A stretch of DNA of 64,000 nucleotides from Pempheris klunzingeri (lineage: Eukaryota > Chordata > Actinopteri > Acropomatiformes > Pempheridae). The stretch lies in NCBI RefSeq assembly GCF_042242105.1, contig NC_092026.1:23264191-23328190 (forward strand), in the 5' to 3' direction. The notes under the pieces were generated by a model, which was given only the letters and a program-made list of their open reading frames with translations, searched no databases and was not told the DNA's origin. This document shows, in pieces, positions 1-41,721 of this stretch; the first letter of the stretch is position 1, and the number at the start of each line of letters is the position of its first letter. Position numbers and translations under genes: made by a program.

Positions 1-59
1 TGAGAGAGGAAGGGTTGGCACACAGTTCAGTTCTATACAAAGAAAATTAAAAGCCTATT

Positions 60-640
60 AAACTGCTCCTCTGCTCCATATTATGGCCATAAGCACTCTA
101 CTAAGTAAAGAGAAACAACAGTCCATCATTACTTTAAGACATGGAGGTCAGTCAGTCTGGAAAATATCAAGAACTTTAAATGTCTCCTCAAGTGTAGCCT
201 CAAAAACCATCAAAGGCTCTGATGGTCGTATTGTTGCTAAGAAGCCGCTACTGAGGAAGAGCAACAAGAAGAGGACTGCTTAAGTCAAGAAACACAAGGA
301 ATAGACATTAGACAGGTGGAAATCTGTACTTTGGTCTGATGAGTCCTAATTTGAACATTTTGGTTCCACCCCCGTCTTTGTGAGAGTGCCAAAATGCCAA
401 GTTGTGCAAAGCCGTCATCAAAGCAAAAGGTGGCTACTTTGAGGAACCTAAAACATGAAATAGATTCTGGTTTGTTCAACAGTTTTTTTGTTCACTACAT
501 AATTCCACATGTTCCTTCATAGTGTTGATGTCTTCAATATCAATCTACGATGTAGAAAATAGTAAAAATGAAGAAAAGCCATTGAAAGAGAAGGTGTCCA
601 ATCTTTTGATTGATTTGATATCAATAAAGATTCAGTAAAA
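60..640 (+). mobile_element. Tc1-like transposon, internally deleted remnant
   Basis: The open frame at 83-283 reads as the N-terminal DNA-binding region of a fish Tc1-like transposase (LSKEKQQSIITLRHGGQS, then KISRTLNVSSS). At about 301-345 a short piece resembles the catalytic-core WSDES region. From about 410 the extreme C-terminus appears (KAKGGYF), followed by the element's 3' end, finishing near 605 with a gtgtccaatcttttgatt terminus. Most of the DDE core is missing, so this is a non-autonomous deletion derivative. The same family recurs at 7843-8918 and 38745-39325. Confidence 0.8.
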
Positions 641-3600
641 AAAAAAAAAGCATTGATTATTAGAAATATGACATGACATTTTGAGTAGTTATCAGCAGAT
701 CTATAAGTCTGAGTCATCTGATTCATATTTTCATTACAACTTTCAGCACCTGGTCAAATCTTTAAATATACGTGACGTAACCAGGTGACCATTAATTGTC
801 TAACAATAGTAGTAGTCTTAAGGCTAGCCACTGTCTGCAGCTGGTAGCATGACGACACATCACCACCAACCAAGGTACCCTTAATGTGCAAGTGATTTAA
901 TAAATCTACCCACATTTGGAATAGTTTATCAACAGTACCAGTCTCAAACTAAAGACTTCAGCATTAGCTGGTTCAGTCTGTTTGTATTATGATTTAATCT
1001 AACAGTTTCAAAGGATACGCTGAAATATGATTGTTAAGGCTGCAAAAGGCTGCTTTAATGTTCAAGGGGTTCCAATGCAGCTATCGAAATGACAATGTGA
1101 AACATCTGAGAATATTTACTTCTGTAAAAACAAATCATAAAACTAGAATTTCTTGCAAATTAAAACATCTTGTTGCTGTATAGTATAAAGCCAAAGTAAT
1201 GGGACAGTGAAATAAGAGATCAGGTTTGATGATCTGGTGCAGTGGCGTTTTCCAGTGAAAAGCTTACTTCTCACCATGAAATCATCTGCAAGGAGCTGGT
1301 CAGATTGCATTTTCAGTGTCAATGTAATAGTGTTCTTAAAAATTGGCATAATTCCATTTTGCTGTCCACCAATTTCTTGGACATTGACATTACAGTACAG
1401 TGCAGTAACCTGTTTTACTTTAACCATATTTTAGCACAGATACGGGCCTTCTACGATGTGTTTGGAGCTTCAGTTCAATTCTTATGGGGTTCACAAAAAT
1501 CTCATAATCCTCTTTCATGTAGCCTAAATTGCACTTCCCCTTATCCACCCCTTATATTCATTAAACACACATCTGCTGGCAAAACAATGATTTTTAATGT
1601 ACCAGTTCAGAAAACAAATTACCAATGTTCTTAATTGCAAATGGTAAAATTAGGTCAAAATACTAAAATTAGGAATTCAGATGAAAGCCATATATAGTGT
1701 ATAATATATGAGTTTAAATACTATGAAAGAGCAATGAACATAAACATGCTGTAAGGTTTCTCCACTATTACTAACTATTGATTGTATGCCTTTCTTAATA
1801 ATGTTCAATCTTACAAGACTCAGCAAATGTTCCGATCAAATTTATCTTTTACATCAAAACATATTCCTTTGTGCTAAAAGCACACAAAACCCTCAAACAA
1901 TTTTGAAAATATGATATTCAACTTACAATAGCTCTACTGATATTTGTATTGAGTAAGCGTATAGCTTATTTAACTGAAATTATACTCCACTGACATGCCT
2001 TTTACATTAAATTAGACAACATCTCTTGTATTTCATTACAAACCACATTCCACTACATCTACCATATCAAAATATACTTCTCTGTCTCCAAGACTGTACA
2101 CAGTGAGAACACATGGGTTGATGGGATTATTTCTTAATATAGGGATTGGTTTAGATTTGTATGCAAAAATAATTCACTTTTATGGGAGAATCAGATTGAT
2201 TACATTCTTTCAAATTTTGATACAATAATAACACGAGTGTTTCCTATCATTTACATGTGGTCGTCATGAGAGAATATTTGCAGGTGGTTTTTTCAGCTCT
2301 CAGCAAGGGGTGGATGACATGTAGACATTTAAAACTTTTATTTGATTTTATATGAAAAAAAAACATGGGGCTGAAAGGAGATTGTGCTTCCTGTGCACAT
2401 CTAGTAAGACTAGGCTGCAAGTTAAGGTTCAACGATTTGGGGACAATATCTAATGGCAATTTTCTGAGAAAATCTGAGCAAACTCAAATAGTTTACTTAG
2501 AAATAGGAATGTAAACAGGATATGATGAATAAAATTTAGTTCACATTTAGAAACATATAAAATCACGACTGGGAAATCATGTCTGACAAAGTTTAGATAT
2601 GTGACAGATGATCCTTTCCCAACCTTACTCAAACTATGACTGACCGGCTGCAAATCCCAGAGGTCCAATTTAGAGCTTTTAAGGTGGCGACTTCAGAAGT
2701 TACAGGATGTGCTAAAAAGTTCCAACTTCTGTTCACCACCATAAATTCGACTACGAACAAGTTAGCTGCTAGCAATCAATCTCAAAATGACACAAGGAGA
2801 CGTACCAATCTGTTGGCCTTCTTAAACATCAAACACTTACACTACAGTCTGTCTTTTAGCATCAAAGTTAAAAACAGCTGAGTAAATTCACCAGTGACTG
2901 TTGTCAAGATCGACTCTGTAATTCTTTCACTTCACAGAACTTATTGAAAATTAGCTATATAGCCCAATTAATCATCATATTGCATCATCTGTATATTGTT
3001 TTATTTATTATTTAGCCAAGTATTCCTTAGTGTGGACTAGTACAATGAGATTGCCCTTAGCCACATACATTAATAAACCACTTACACATAAAACTGGTGG
3101 AATTTTGCTGCTCTATAGTGGCACAATACTTATGGTTTTAGCAAATACGAATTATAAGATACAACACAAAAGTAAAACCTAAATTTAAATTTCTTAGAAA
3201 TATCCTCTCCATTATTAAACACATGTTGAGCAATGGAGACTGTATAAGACTGTATAAAGGGCCATTTCTACATGACTTTACCTCAGGCACTGTGCACTAA
3301 ACTCATTATTAAGCTAGTTGAGCTGCAATATTAGTCAACAATTGCTCCCTTCTCTTGATCAGCCAATGTTTCCCATGTCTATTCAGATTTTGAATTGAAA
3401 TTTGCGAAAACAAGAAATATCTGTTTCAAGAAATCCTTAATATGATGACGTGGCTTGTTCTCTCTACAACTTTACAACACTACAACTATTCACATCAGCT
3501 ACTGCCTGTTCTCTCCAATCTTCTAAAGCTAAAATTAATCATGACAGCAACAAAACAAAAGTATAGAACATGCTAAACTAGATCACTGGTCACCACAAGA

Positions 3601-4739
3601 ATACACATGGAGACCTTTTCATCAATTGTTAGGTAGAAAAGAAAAAAAAGTCTACACACCCCAACACATTTTAAGAAGTTGAGTAGCAATTAAATAGCAT
3701 ATGTCACATTCAACCATATACTATTGATACTATATATCCGCTTGTTTAACTAAAAGACTCCCCCTAGAATATACAGTAAGTCCTCTTCACTCCACTCCAC
3801 TACTGCGTATTCCATTAAAAACACATTAGCACATCAGCAGATCTTCATGATCTCGAGCAACATCATCACCACAATCTTCATCATGGCCCTGCGGCTCGAA
3901 TGCAATAAGAAAAGAGATATCTGACCAGATGAGGCAGATAACAAAAATTATATAGATGTACACAGCTATAAATATCCAACGTGTTCTGTCATTTTGACAC
4001 TGCACAAGCTGCAGTAATTGTGCTTTCTCAAATTCTACATGATCTCAACATGAGGATCAATGTGTTTCCACGCAAATTTCCATCAAAACACTGACTTCTG
4101 ATAGTTATTGCAGTCTTACACACACAGTATATGTGACCAGCCCGCAGCCACATGACGTTTCTTTGATGGCACTTGGGCACTAAATTAAACAATGAATGTA
4201 AACACTGGGCTAAGAAAATAATAAGTAATGTCCGTTGAATTCTCCAAATGATGTATATTGTCAGGTAATCAGTAAACATTTAAAAAGTATGTCTGCTATG
4301 ACTTCAACCACACGTGCAAAATACCAAAGCAACTGAGAAATAGGTCTAGAAATAAAGTTGTATTTTTACAAGAATAAAAAGATTTTAAAAAATCATAATC
4401 TTTTTCGAGGATGCAATAGTAAAATTATTTTTTGTGTTTTTATATTAAAATTCTGTAGTAGTAAACCAGTGGGACCAGCCTGTCAGTCTACATCTCAAAC
4501 TGAGAGCTGTTAAGGATCAAAGTTATAGGTTTCAAAAATATATTATCATAGATTTTAGGATGCATCACGTCTTCTGGAAAAATAGCAACAATATGGACAG
4601 CAATGGTATGGGCAATGCTAAAACATGCAGACACACAACATAAAGTTTTTTGTTGTTTTTGAAATAAAACAACATTGTAGTATTTCTTGAAATACTGATT
4701 CTCATAATAAAATTAAGTAAAATTATATTGCAGTGCATT
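641..4739. other. gene-free AT-rich 3' flank of plppr4
   Basis: No convincing coding frame, RNA gene or transposase-like peptide is visible on either strand. The region is AT-rich, fairly unique-looking sequence downstream of the plppr4 stop. Part of it may be a long plppr4 3' UTR, but no sequence evidence here fixes the transcript end. Confidence 0.5.
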
Positions 4740-5090
4740 ATGACTCCGTATGAAAGTATTCTGTAACTACGACTTTTTCCTCATAATTATGACTATTTTC
4801 AATTTCATTTTTTTGCGATATGGCACTTTATTGTAAAACTATGCTTTATTCTAGTATTATGTCTTTGTCTTCTCAAAATGACTAACTTTCTTTGCATATC
4901 ATCATGACTTTATTGTAAAATTACATTTTATTATTGTAATATTTAGCATTTTTCTTGTAAAATAGTGACTGTTATACATACTATTACCTTTTTTCGTGTA
5001 GAACTACAACTTTATCTCGTAACATTTCAACCTTTTTCTCAAAGTATCACTTTATTCCCAAAGATTTCTTTTTGTCAAACAGTTGCCCTA
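4740..5090. repeat. degenerate ~22-bp TA-rich tandem array
   Basis: A loosely periodic motif of the type tatgactttattgtaaaat recurs here (for example around 4741, 4790, 4907 and 5010), with diverged copies. This matches a degenerate satellite-like array common in fish non-coding DNA. Unit length and copy number are approximate. Confidence 0.55.
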
Positions 5091-5439
5091 AAACTCAATA
5101 ACTCATAATTTTGCCCATGCGGTAATGCTGGGAGATGTGTTAATATAAGTTAACAAAGTTAATAAGTTAAGAAAATTTAACAAACAAAGAAAACAAAATA
5201 CTTAAATTTAGTCTTTGGACTTTTGTATGGTCAAAGTTTGTTCAGATGATTCACATGCTGTATGTGAACTGGCACATATTACACAGTAAGGATAATTCAT
5301 ATACTGCACATCATTAAAACACAGCATTTAAAAGTAGAGCACTTGTTTTCCTATATTTTAACACAATGTATGCCCCATAATATTGTTCTTATCCAACAAT
5401 AACACAATGCCGCCATGAACCAAGAGATAGTTATTGCCC

Positions 5440-5560
5440 AAAAGGGACTCCTTGTGGCTCAGACACAAGACCGTGGGTTTAATTTCCACTATGGCCAACT
5501 ACAATCATCTGTACAAACATAGCATGGTTATGGGCTCTGAATGCAAGTTTCTATCTAATG
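5440..5560 (+). repeat. possible tRNA-derived SINE fragment
   Basis: Around 5452-5500 a tRNA-like head is visible: an A-box-like tggctcagaca, then a degenerate B-box-like gggtttaatttcc. The spacing is right for a pol III promoter. The tail is not clear, so this is tentative. Confidence 0.4.
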
Positions 5561-5787
5561 TAATATGGTTACATTAAGTTTATATTTCAATATTGTTACC
5601 TGTGTTTGACAACAGGATGAAAGCTGAGAATATACTGTACATATAAATGTTGTAACAAGAATGTTATCCCATTTACAGTCAGAGGAAAGAGGAGCAGAGT
5701 CATTACGCTGAATCCATCCTTGCTGGGAGTTATGGGACATACGGAGGAGACTGAAGCCTCTCCATCTATGAGTCAAACATTGAGCAG

Positions 5788-5793
5788 TTTATT
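5788..5793 (-). terminator. plppr4: candidate plppr4 poly(A) signal
   Basis: TTTATT on the plus strand reads AATAAA on the minus strand, about 450 nt after the plppr4 stop codon. It is a reasonable first poly(A) site, but several other AATAAA hexamers lie farther downstream and a longer 3' UTR is possible. Confidence 0.35.
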
Positions 5794-6242
5794 TAGACCA
5801 TTATTCTTGCGCCTATGAAGCAAGTGTACTCAATTTAACATTTACAAAAATCACTTGTGTATTGAACACAAAACCAGGAGAAATGTTGACTCAAACTAAC
5901 CCCTCATATGTTGGGCCCTGGCTATAGGTTTTTCTTATTGGCCAGTTGGAAATTGTGTTTGTACTCTCTATGGCTTGTGACCCAAAATGGATCGTGAACC
6001 TATTGCTAGCAGGTTTTAATAAGCACATAGTACGTCTCCCAGTAGACACACCAATTATCCAATCGGTTACTAAACTGGCTGGGATGCTGGGGGGACACAA
6101 CTGGCCATTTACATTGCGCATTAATTGGCCACAAAGAGAGGTTGCGGGTGGGACGAACAAGTTTGAGACCATCACCCTAGTTTGTTTGTAGGACATATTT
6201 TTATCACACAGGTGTAGCTGGGTGAACTTAACACTGAGCGTG

Positions 6243-35838
<29,596 letters not shown>

Positions 35839-36250
35839 GACGAGTGGTCGGTGGCCCCCCCCGCTGGCGGGAGACAGGGAGCTGTACTTGATTCCCGTCG
35901 TAATTTTGGCGAAATGTCGACCAATGTGGTTCCCCCCAGCTGTTAACGGAGGACCTGCATGGCCGTGTGCGCTGCGCTGGGGGTGTCACTGTAGAGTCTC
36001 CGTGCTCGCTCCTCCTCGGATGCGGGTGTTTCACTCCAGAACATGGTGCCCCCCTCCAGCCTGTCTGCTCACACCGAGCACCCTCACATCACACAGCATG
36101 TTCACAGGACAGATTTCTCCAGTCGCCCCTGGGCAGCCTGCAGCAGCTCATCCACTCACTCTGCTCCAGCTCGGCTCTGCTGCAGCAGGTGACCGCCGCT
36201 AAGCTGGACATATTGGGCCGACAGTATTTCCTGTCGGCGCTTTCAAAATA
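35839..36250 (-). promoter_or_regulatory. plppr4: CpG-rich plppr4 5' UTR and promoter region
   Basis: Upstream of the ATG the sequence becomes GC- and CpG-rich (cggtggcc, gcgctgcgctggggg, ccgccgct, gtcggcgc), unlike the AT-rich surroundings. This is what a CpG-type promoter with 5' UTR looks like. No TATA box is claimed and the start site is not fixed. Confidence 0.5.
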
Positions 36251-36505
36251 AAAGCGTATGACTATTTCTCATTAAGTACAAATTCCAGTGGATATTGTTA
36301 ACAACATTTGTGCATACTTCAGTTGTAGTGGGGGGTTTTTCCAGAAGAGTTTTGCTTTTATTTTGATGGTAGAGTTAGTTATACAACAAATGTATTATCC
36401 ATATCTGATTTATTAGCTACGGCTGATTTTCGCTAACTTGACGCCTCTCAGCCAATAATGATGCCAGGCAGTGGGGGAGGAAATTTAGAGGTAAACTTGA
36501 TGACG

Positions 36506-36562
<57 letters not shown>

Positions 36563-36572
36563 ATAATAATGA
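36506..36572 (+). repeat. (CT)n(CA)n microsatellite
   Basis: A run of about 14 CT units passes directly into about 12 CA units and then ataataataat. The plus-strand frame through it (HTHTHT) is not a gene. Confidence 0.95.
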
Positions 36573-37826
36573 TCCATTATATATTATTGTTATTATATTT
36601 CAGTTTTATCCACAGACCGTTTTCGTTTTGTTTCCTTATCAGTGCTGAAAGTCACTATAGCCATTGTTCTGAGTTGAGAGCAGTCCCTTTAATCAACCCT
36701 TTAAATCACCCATCCCCTCCAGCCCCCATGTGTAGAGTGAGAACCACTGACATCTGGTACGGACCAGTTTTATTTGGAGTATTTCTTCAGTAGAAGGTTG
36801 TTCCATAATGATGTTTTTGGAATATACAGTCCTTTCTTCAAATATAATTCCGATTAATTGTAAGTCCATTCACATGACCGTCCATGCCAGATATGACTAG
36901 CAGTCTTTTTTCCTTTCATTTGGATAAACTGTTGTTTTAACGCTTGTCTTTTCACCCCAGATTTTAGGACCTGGGTTTCACATACAGAGTGATTCATCTT
37001 CTAATAGACAACCTTAGGAGGAAAACCAAAACTGAATGAAGGATGTGACAGCAGAAGTGTGCTAAAAACCTATTTTCCGCACGGATAGTGCGCATGAGTG
37101 TGTGTGAACACCCCCATCTAGCAGAACAGAGCCGTACTCGTGATAGTATGTGGGGCACACAGCCCTCAGGACACACAGGCATAAAATACTATGCCATGTT
37201 ATGGCCTTGGGCCACTGCCTGCAATATGCTGTCAGTATGGTGACAGACTGCTACCACCTGATCGTGATAGTGATCAGGCCAGTCAGTTATCCTCACCTTT
37301 CAGTGTCATGACGGAGGTGGGATAGCATGAAAGCCAGCAGGATATGTTGTGGAAGAAGGGTAAGTACTGCACACGGAGAGTGATTTCAGCAGGTACTTAC
37401 ACTAAGTTACATTCTGAAGTTACATAATGTGATCAATCACTGTGGTTTTATGTCTAATCTATGAAACAGCATTGTTGAGTTGATACATTTGACAGTAATC
37501 TAATTGTATCAGTGGTACTCAATCCAAAATAAATCCTTCAGCACAAGAAATGAGAGCTTACAAATGATAAGATCCACTTTTAAAATAAAAAAACTTTCAT
37601 TTTAAAGACTTCCAAAATATTACCTTAAAGACATTTTTGCACTGACTATTTTGACTAATCACAACAGGAAAAGCATGGGTGTAAATTACAAAATGAATGG
37701 TGTCACACTGTGACGTGTCAAAATGTCTGAGAAAATAGACAGCAAGTGTTAATTTAACTGAGCTGGTTAAAATCAATTCCAAAATAGCACACCTGCTTCT
37801 CTGCCTATTACCTGTTTTATTTGACC

Positions 37827-37827
<1 letters not shown>
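36573..37827. other. intergenic, nothing recognised
   Basis: No supported gene, RNA or transposon signature seen between the CT/CA microsatellite and the GATA array. Confidence 0.4.
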
Positions 37828-37918
<91 letters not shown>

Positions 37919-37919
37919 G
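37828..37919 (+). repeat. (GATA)n microsatellite
   Basis: About 23 uninterrupted gata/atag units. It directly abuts the 3' side of the minus-strand LINE fragment at 37920-38744 and so probably grew from that element's 3' tail. Confidence 0.95.
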
Positions 37920-38744
37920 GATCAGCCCCTTAGGGGAAATTCAGGTATCCAATAGTCAATTAACAAATAATAAAATTGAGAAATAATAAAAGTGAAGTCA
38001 GTCAGTGAGCTGAAGTATAGTATGAATAGGCATTAATGCACATTGTCCTGGAGACAGAGACAGACAGAGAGAGTGGTGGGTCGTGAGCCACTGCCCTGAA
38101 CTGAGGTGCTGTACAGTCTGACGGCTGTGGGGACAAAGGATCCTCTGTGCCGCTCCGTCCTCAGCTGCAGCGAGAGAAGCCGTCCACTGCAGCCGCTCCT
38201 CTGTCCTGCCAGGGTGGAGCGATCAGGCTGAAAGTGTCCATGATGGCCTGCAGCTTGCTCTTCACCACCATCCCCGGTGAATCCAGGCTCCTACCCAGCA
38301 CTGAGCCAGTCTTATTAACCAGCTCATCCAGCTGCCTGCTGTTCTCAGCTGTCATGTTACCTCCCCAGCAGACTGCAGCACTAAACAGGACACTGGCCCC
38401 CGCTGACTGCTGGAACATGTGCAACATTTCACTGCTAAATAGCCGATTCTGTCCCTGTCTGCAGAGAGCATCTGTATCCAGGGACCAGTCCAGTTTGTTG
38501 TCCAGCTGCACACCTAGGTATTTGTTGGACTGCACCACCTCGATGTCCTTTTGTCGATTGCTGACTTGGCGAAGTGGGGGCTCAGACCTATGAAAGTCCA
38601 TGACCATCTCTTTGGTCTTGGAGGTTTTCAGTTGGAGGCCATTCTTCTCACCCCAGCGACTAAAGGCTCTGACCAGGTCCCTGTACTCCCCTTCCTGTCC
38701 CTTCGTCAGGTACACCACAATAGCCATGTCATCAGATATATGTA
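37920..38744 (-). mobile_element. LINE reverse-transcriptase fragment
   Basis: A 202-aa minus-strand frame (38161-38769) reads EYRDLVRAFSRWGEKNGLQL, KTKEMVMDFHRSEPP, NKYLGVQLDNKLDWSLDTDA and LFSAAVCWGG, the 3' part of a fish LINE reverse transcriptase. The 3' end passes through an agccccttaggggaaattca motif into the GATA array. A Tc1-like element interrupts it on the 5' side at 38745. Confidence 0.85.
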
Positions 38745-39325
38745 CAGTACAGGCCAAAAGTTTGGACACACCTTCTCATTCAATGCGTTTTCTTTATTTT
38801 CATGACTATTGACATCGTAGATTCTCACTGAAGGCATCAAAACTATGAATGAACACATGTGGAATTATGTACTTAACAAAAAAGTGTGAAATAACTGAAA
38901 ACATGTCTTATTATATTCTAGTCTCTTCAAAGTAGCCACCCTTTGCTCTGATTACTGCTTTGCACACTCTTGGCATTCTCTTGATGAGCTTCAAGATGTA
39001 GTCGCCTGAAATGGTTTTCCAACAGTCTTGAAGGAGTTCCCAGAGATGCTTAGCACTTGTTGGCCCTTTTGCCTTCACTCTGCGGTCCAGCTCACCCCAA
39101 ACCATCTCGATCGGGTTCAGGTCCGGTGACTGTGGAGGCCAGATCATCTGGCGCAGCACTCCATCACTCTCCTTCTTGGTCAAATAGCCCTTACACAGCC
39201 TGGAGGTGTGTCTGGGGTCATTGTCCTGTTGAAAAATAAATGATGGTCCAACTAAATGCAAACCCGATGGGATGGCATGTCGCTGCAGGATGCTGTGGTA
39301 GCCCTGCTGGTTCAGTATGCCTTCA
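38745..39325 (-). mobile_element. Tc1-like transposon, 3' half with intact DDE C-terminus
   Basis: The terminus cagtacaggccaaaagtttg starts directly after TA at 38743-38744. A 116-aa minus-strand frame (38911-39261) reads [33 protein letters not shown] and VIRAKGGYFEET. The second and third catalytic acidic residues of the DDE triad (D of QQDNDP, E of NPIE) are present. The element is cut off near 39325 and lacks its N-terminal half, so it cannot be autonomous. Confidence 0.88.
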
Positions 39326-40810
39326 ATTTAAGCAATATTAGCATACTAGTTGTAATGATACTGGTAATAGTAAAATGGTATTGCAGTTACCTAATGCTTT
39401 TTAATATATGATGGAATAGCAACTCTTGTGTAGGTATAAAATTGTACAGAATGTAGTACAAATGTGTTGCTGATTCTTGACAAATGTGACAGTGTGTGTG
39501 GGGAAGGGGGAGGAACACTTCTAATTACATTCAATTATTCATCTGATATGAATAAATCCCTTCTAGCAAAGAAGTGACAGGCTCCACCAGCCGGAAGATA
39601 CAGACTATGTTGGCAGTGTTTAGCAAAATAGATGCAACTAGACCGACTTTCCTTTTGTTTTGTTTCTCCTTTTCCACGTCGATCAAACAGGTGGTTTATG
39701 TTAGACACCAGCGGTGCTGACTATAACAATAATTGCACAAGCTTTACTTAAAGCTCTATGATTCAACGTTTAAAACATAGGATTATAGTTTTAGCTCTAG
39801 GTTTCCATGTCTTGCATCCATACTTGTAGAAGCAACATGCATGGTAAATCTATAATGATGCTTATCCATAATTATTACACAGCCACAGTTTTCTCTCAGA
39901 TCTGATAGTTATGGTGGACTTTTATTTTCGCCCAGACCTGTTTTCATATAATTTTATGCAGTTTGATTCCTTTTTTAATCTGACCGACTGACACTACTTC
40001 ATGCTAGGCTCTTGGCAGATAGCACTGTTGAAATTCTATATTCTTCTGAAGAATAGAGCCCAGTGAATTGATCCTACTAATCAGTATTGTGTTTGTGTAT
40101 TCAAAGCCTGATTTGTGCTCTTCCTCTGTGCCACAGAGCTCCTGTGTTGTCCAGGAACTATTACAACACATCAGTGAGCCACACTGTTGCACTGGGTGAG
40201 ATGGTCCTTCATTACCATGCACACATTACAAATTCTAGGCCAGCAAAGTCATGTCAGTCCAATAGGGGATAATACTTTCTCTCTCTGTCGCTCACTCTCT
40301 CTCCTCCTCCTCATCCTTGGGAATCACTACCCAGAGAAATCATCACATCGACCCTGTTAATCAAGACTAATTGGCAAGCAGGTGCCATGATGAAATCTAC
40401 TGAACCTACATCTGCTTTGCTTAAAAGTAAAGGTCTGTACATACTCCGCAATAACAGAGAAATTTGTGAGTTTTCTCCAGGTGATCGCAGACCTCTAAGG
40501 GTTAACTACGCCCACTTCAAATTTCTGACCAACCACACAATAGTTCTCGGTCACAAGTTCTGCCCAGATGATGTTTCGAGAACAAGCTGCGAGAACTCCC
40601 AAACCAGGGCTGCAAGAAAAGAAAGAATGACGTCATTTTTTTCTCGCAGCCCTGAGAGAGAGAACACATTTTCTCTGTTTCTGCAGAGTATGTACAGGCC
40701 TTAAGTGGTTGGTGGACTATCTTGATCTGTAAACATGGAGGTAGCCGCTGGGTTTCTCAAAGATGGGTTGGTGGTGGATGTCAGCGGGAGGAAAACTCCC
40801 CCATAAAACT
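39326..40810. other. intergenic, nothing firm recognised
   Basis: Mixed AT-rich sequence with short CT-rich runs (about 40275-40315). Short open frames lack family features. Confidence 0.4.
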
Positions 40811-40814
40811 ACTC

Positions 40815-41075
40815 ACATGTGGATATGGAAGCTGTGGAGTACACCTGGACAGCAAGCTGGACTGGACAGACACACAGAGGACCAGGCAGACTCCACTTTC
40901 TGCAGGAGCCATTTAAAACTCTTCACCATAGGAGATGAACAGCAGAGGCATGGGGTGCTGCAGCTCTGTTCTGCTCTGCTGGTTAACATCTGTCTCTTTC
41001 TCTCTGGATTACTGTCTCTCAGTGGATTACACTCATTATGGGGCAGGCTGAAGTCCTACATGGTCTGTCTGAGGT
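40815..41075 (+). mobile_element. LINE reverse-transcriptase remnant
   Basis: The plus strand at about 40835-40870 reads GVHLDSKLDWTD, the same motif as GVQLDNKLDWS at 38161-38769. It is followed by diverged sequence matching the same family (ctgttctgctctgctg, ggattacactcattatggg). Multiple stops. Confidence 0.55.
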
Positions 41076-41541
41076 GACAGAGGCGCTGATGGGCAGTCCT
41101 CGGTGATGCAGACATGAGGTAACTGCTACCTCCTCCTACCTATGGGCTAACCATGGGTGGAGACCATAGACAGGTTTATCCTGGGGGGATGTTAGCTCCT
41201 CTCCTAATCTGTGAATGGAGCACTGCTTTATCAGCAGCTAAAATGCTACATAAATGTTATAGAGTGATACAACCACTGAAGGCTGAACAGTGGTTTACAA
41301 TGACACCTCACACAGTTCTTCTAAATAGAGTGAGGCAGCAGGTGCTGGTGTCTCTGTCTCTGGCTCCTTTCTCTATTTTACTGCAGCAGCAGAAGCAACT
41401 CTGAACCCTGTGGCTGTGACTGGGCAGGTTAGGAGGATAAGATCATGAATGGAGTCACTTTTGGTGGACGCTGTAAAACGTTTACAATCCAGTAGGGGGC
41501 GATATGCAGCAGCGTGTGAAGGTGGTGACCGCCAGAAACCT

Positions 41542-41610
41542 CAGAAGAAGAAGAGGAGGAGGAGGAGGAAGAAGAAGAAGAAGAAGAAGCGGAAGCGGAA
41601 GAGGAAGAGC
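41542..41610 (+). repeat. GA-rich (GAA/GGA)n low-complexity run
   Basis: A run of agaagaagaggaggagga-type purine triplets upstream of tyw3. The Arg/Lys-rich frames through it are artefacts. Confidence 0.9.
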
Positions 41611-41668
41611 CCTGTTGTGGTGGCGCCTAGCTGACATTTTGAAAGTAACGTACGAGCAAAGAAGAAAG

Positions 41669-41701
41669 ATGCTTTTCGAAGTTTCCCCTGAGTGTGACTG
41701 A
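41669..41701 (+). promoter_or_regulatory. tyw3: upstream ORF in the probable tyw3 leader
   Basis: ATG at 41669 opens a 10-codon frame (MLFEVSPECD) with stop at 41699-41701. No further ATG occurs between it and 41900, the first ATG in frame with tyw3. If transcription starts upstream of 41669, this would be a short uORF. Confidence 0.4.
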
Positions 41702-41721
41702 GCTTTTTAACTGCGCTGCTC

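Noticed and set aside
36458..36793. 111-aa plus-strand frame with HTHTHT run
   Set aside because: Driven by the CT/CA microsatellite; no homology.
38161..38769. 202-aa minus-strand frame as a host gene
   Set aside because: The motifs NKYLGVQLDNKLDW and LFSAAVCWGG are those of a LINE reverse transcriptase, and it ends in a repeat tail.
38911..39261. 116-aa frame as a domesticated transposase
   Set aside because: It has intact late DDE motifs but is an isolated 3' half with a terminal inverted repeat next to it, no N-terminus and no sign of host splicing.
41504..41701. Arg-rich 65-aa frame upstream of tyw3
   Set aside because: It reads through a purine triplet repeat; only the short ATG frame at its end (41669-41701) may matter as a uORF.
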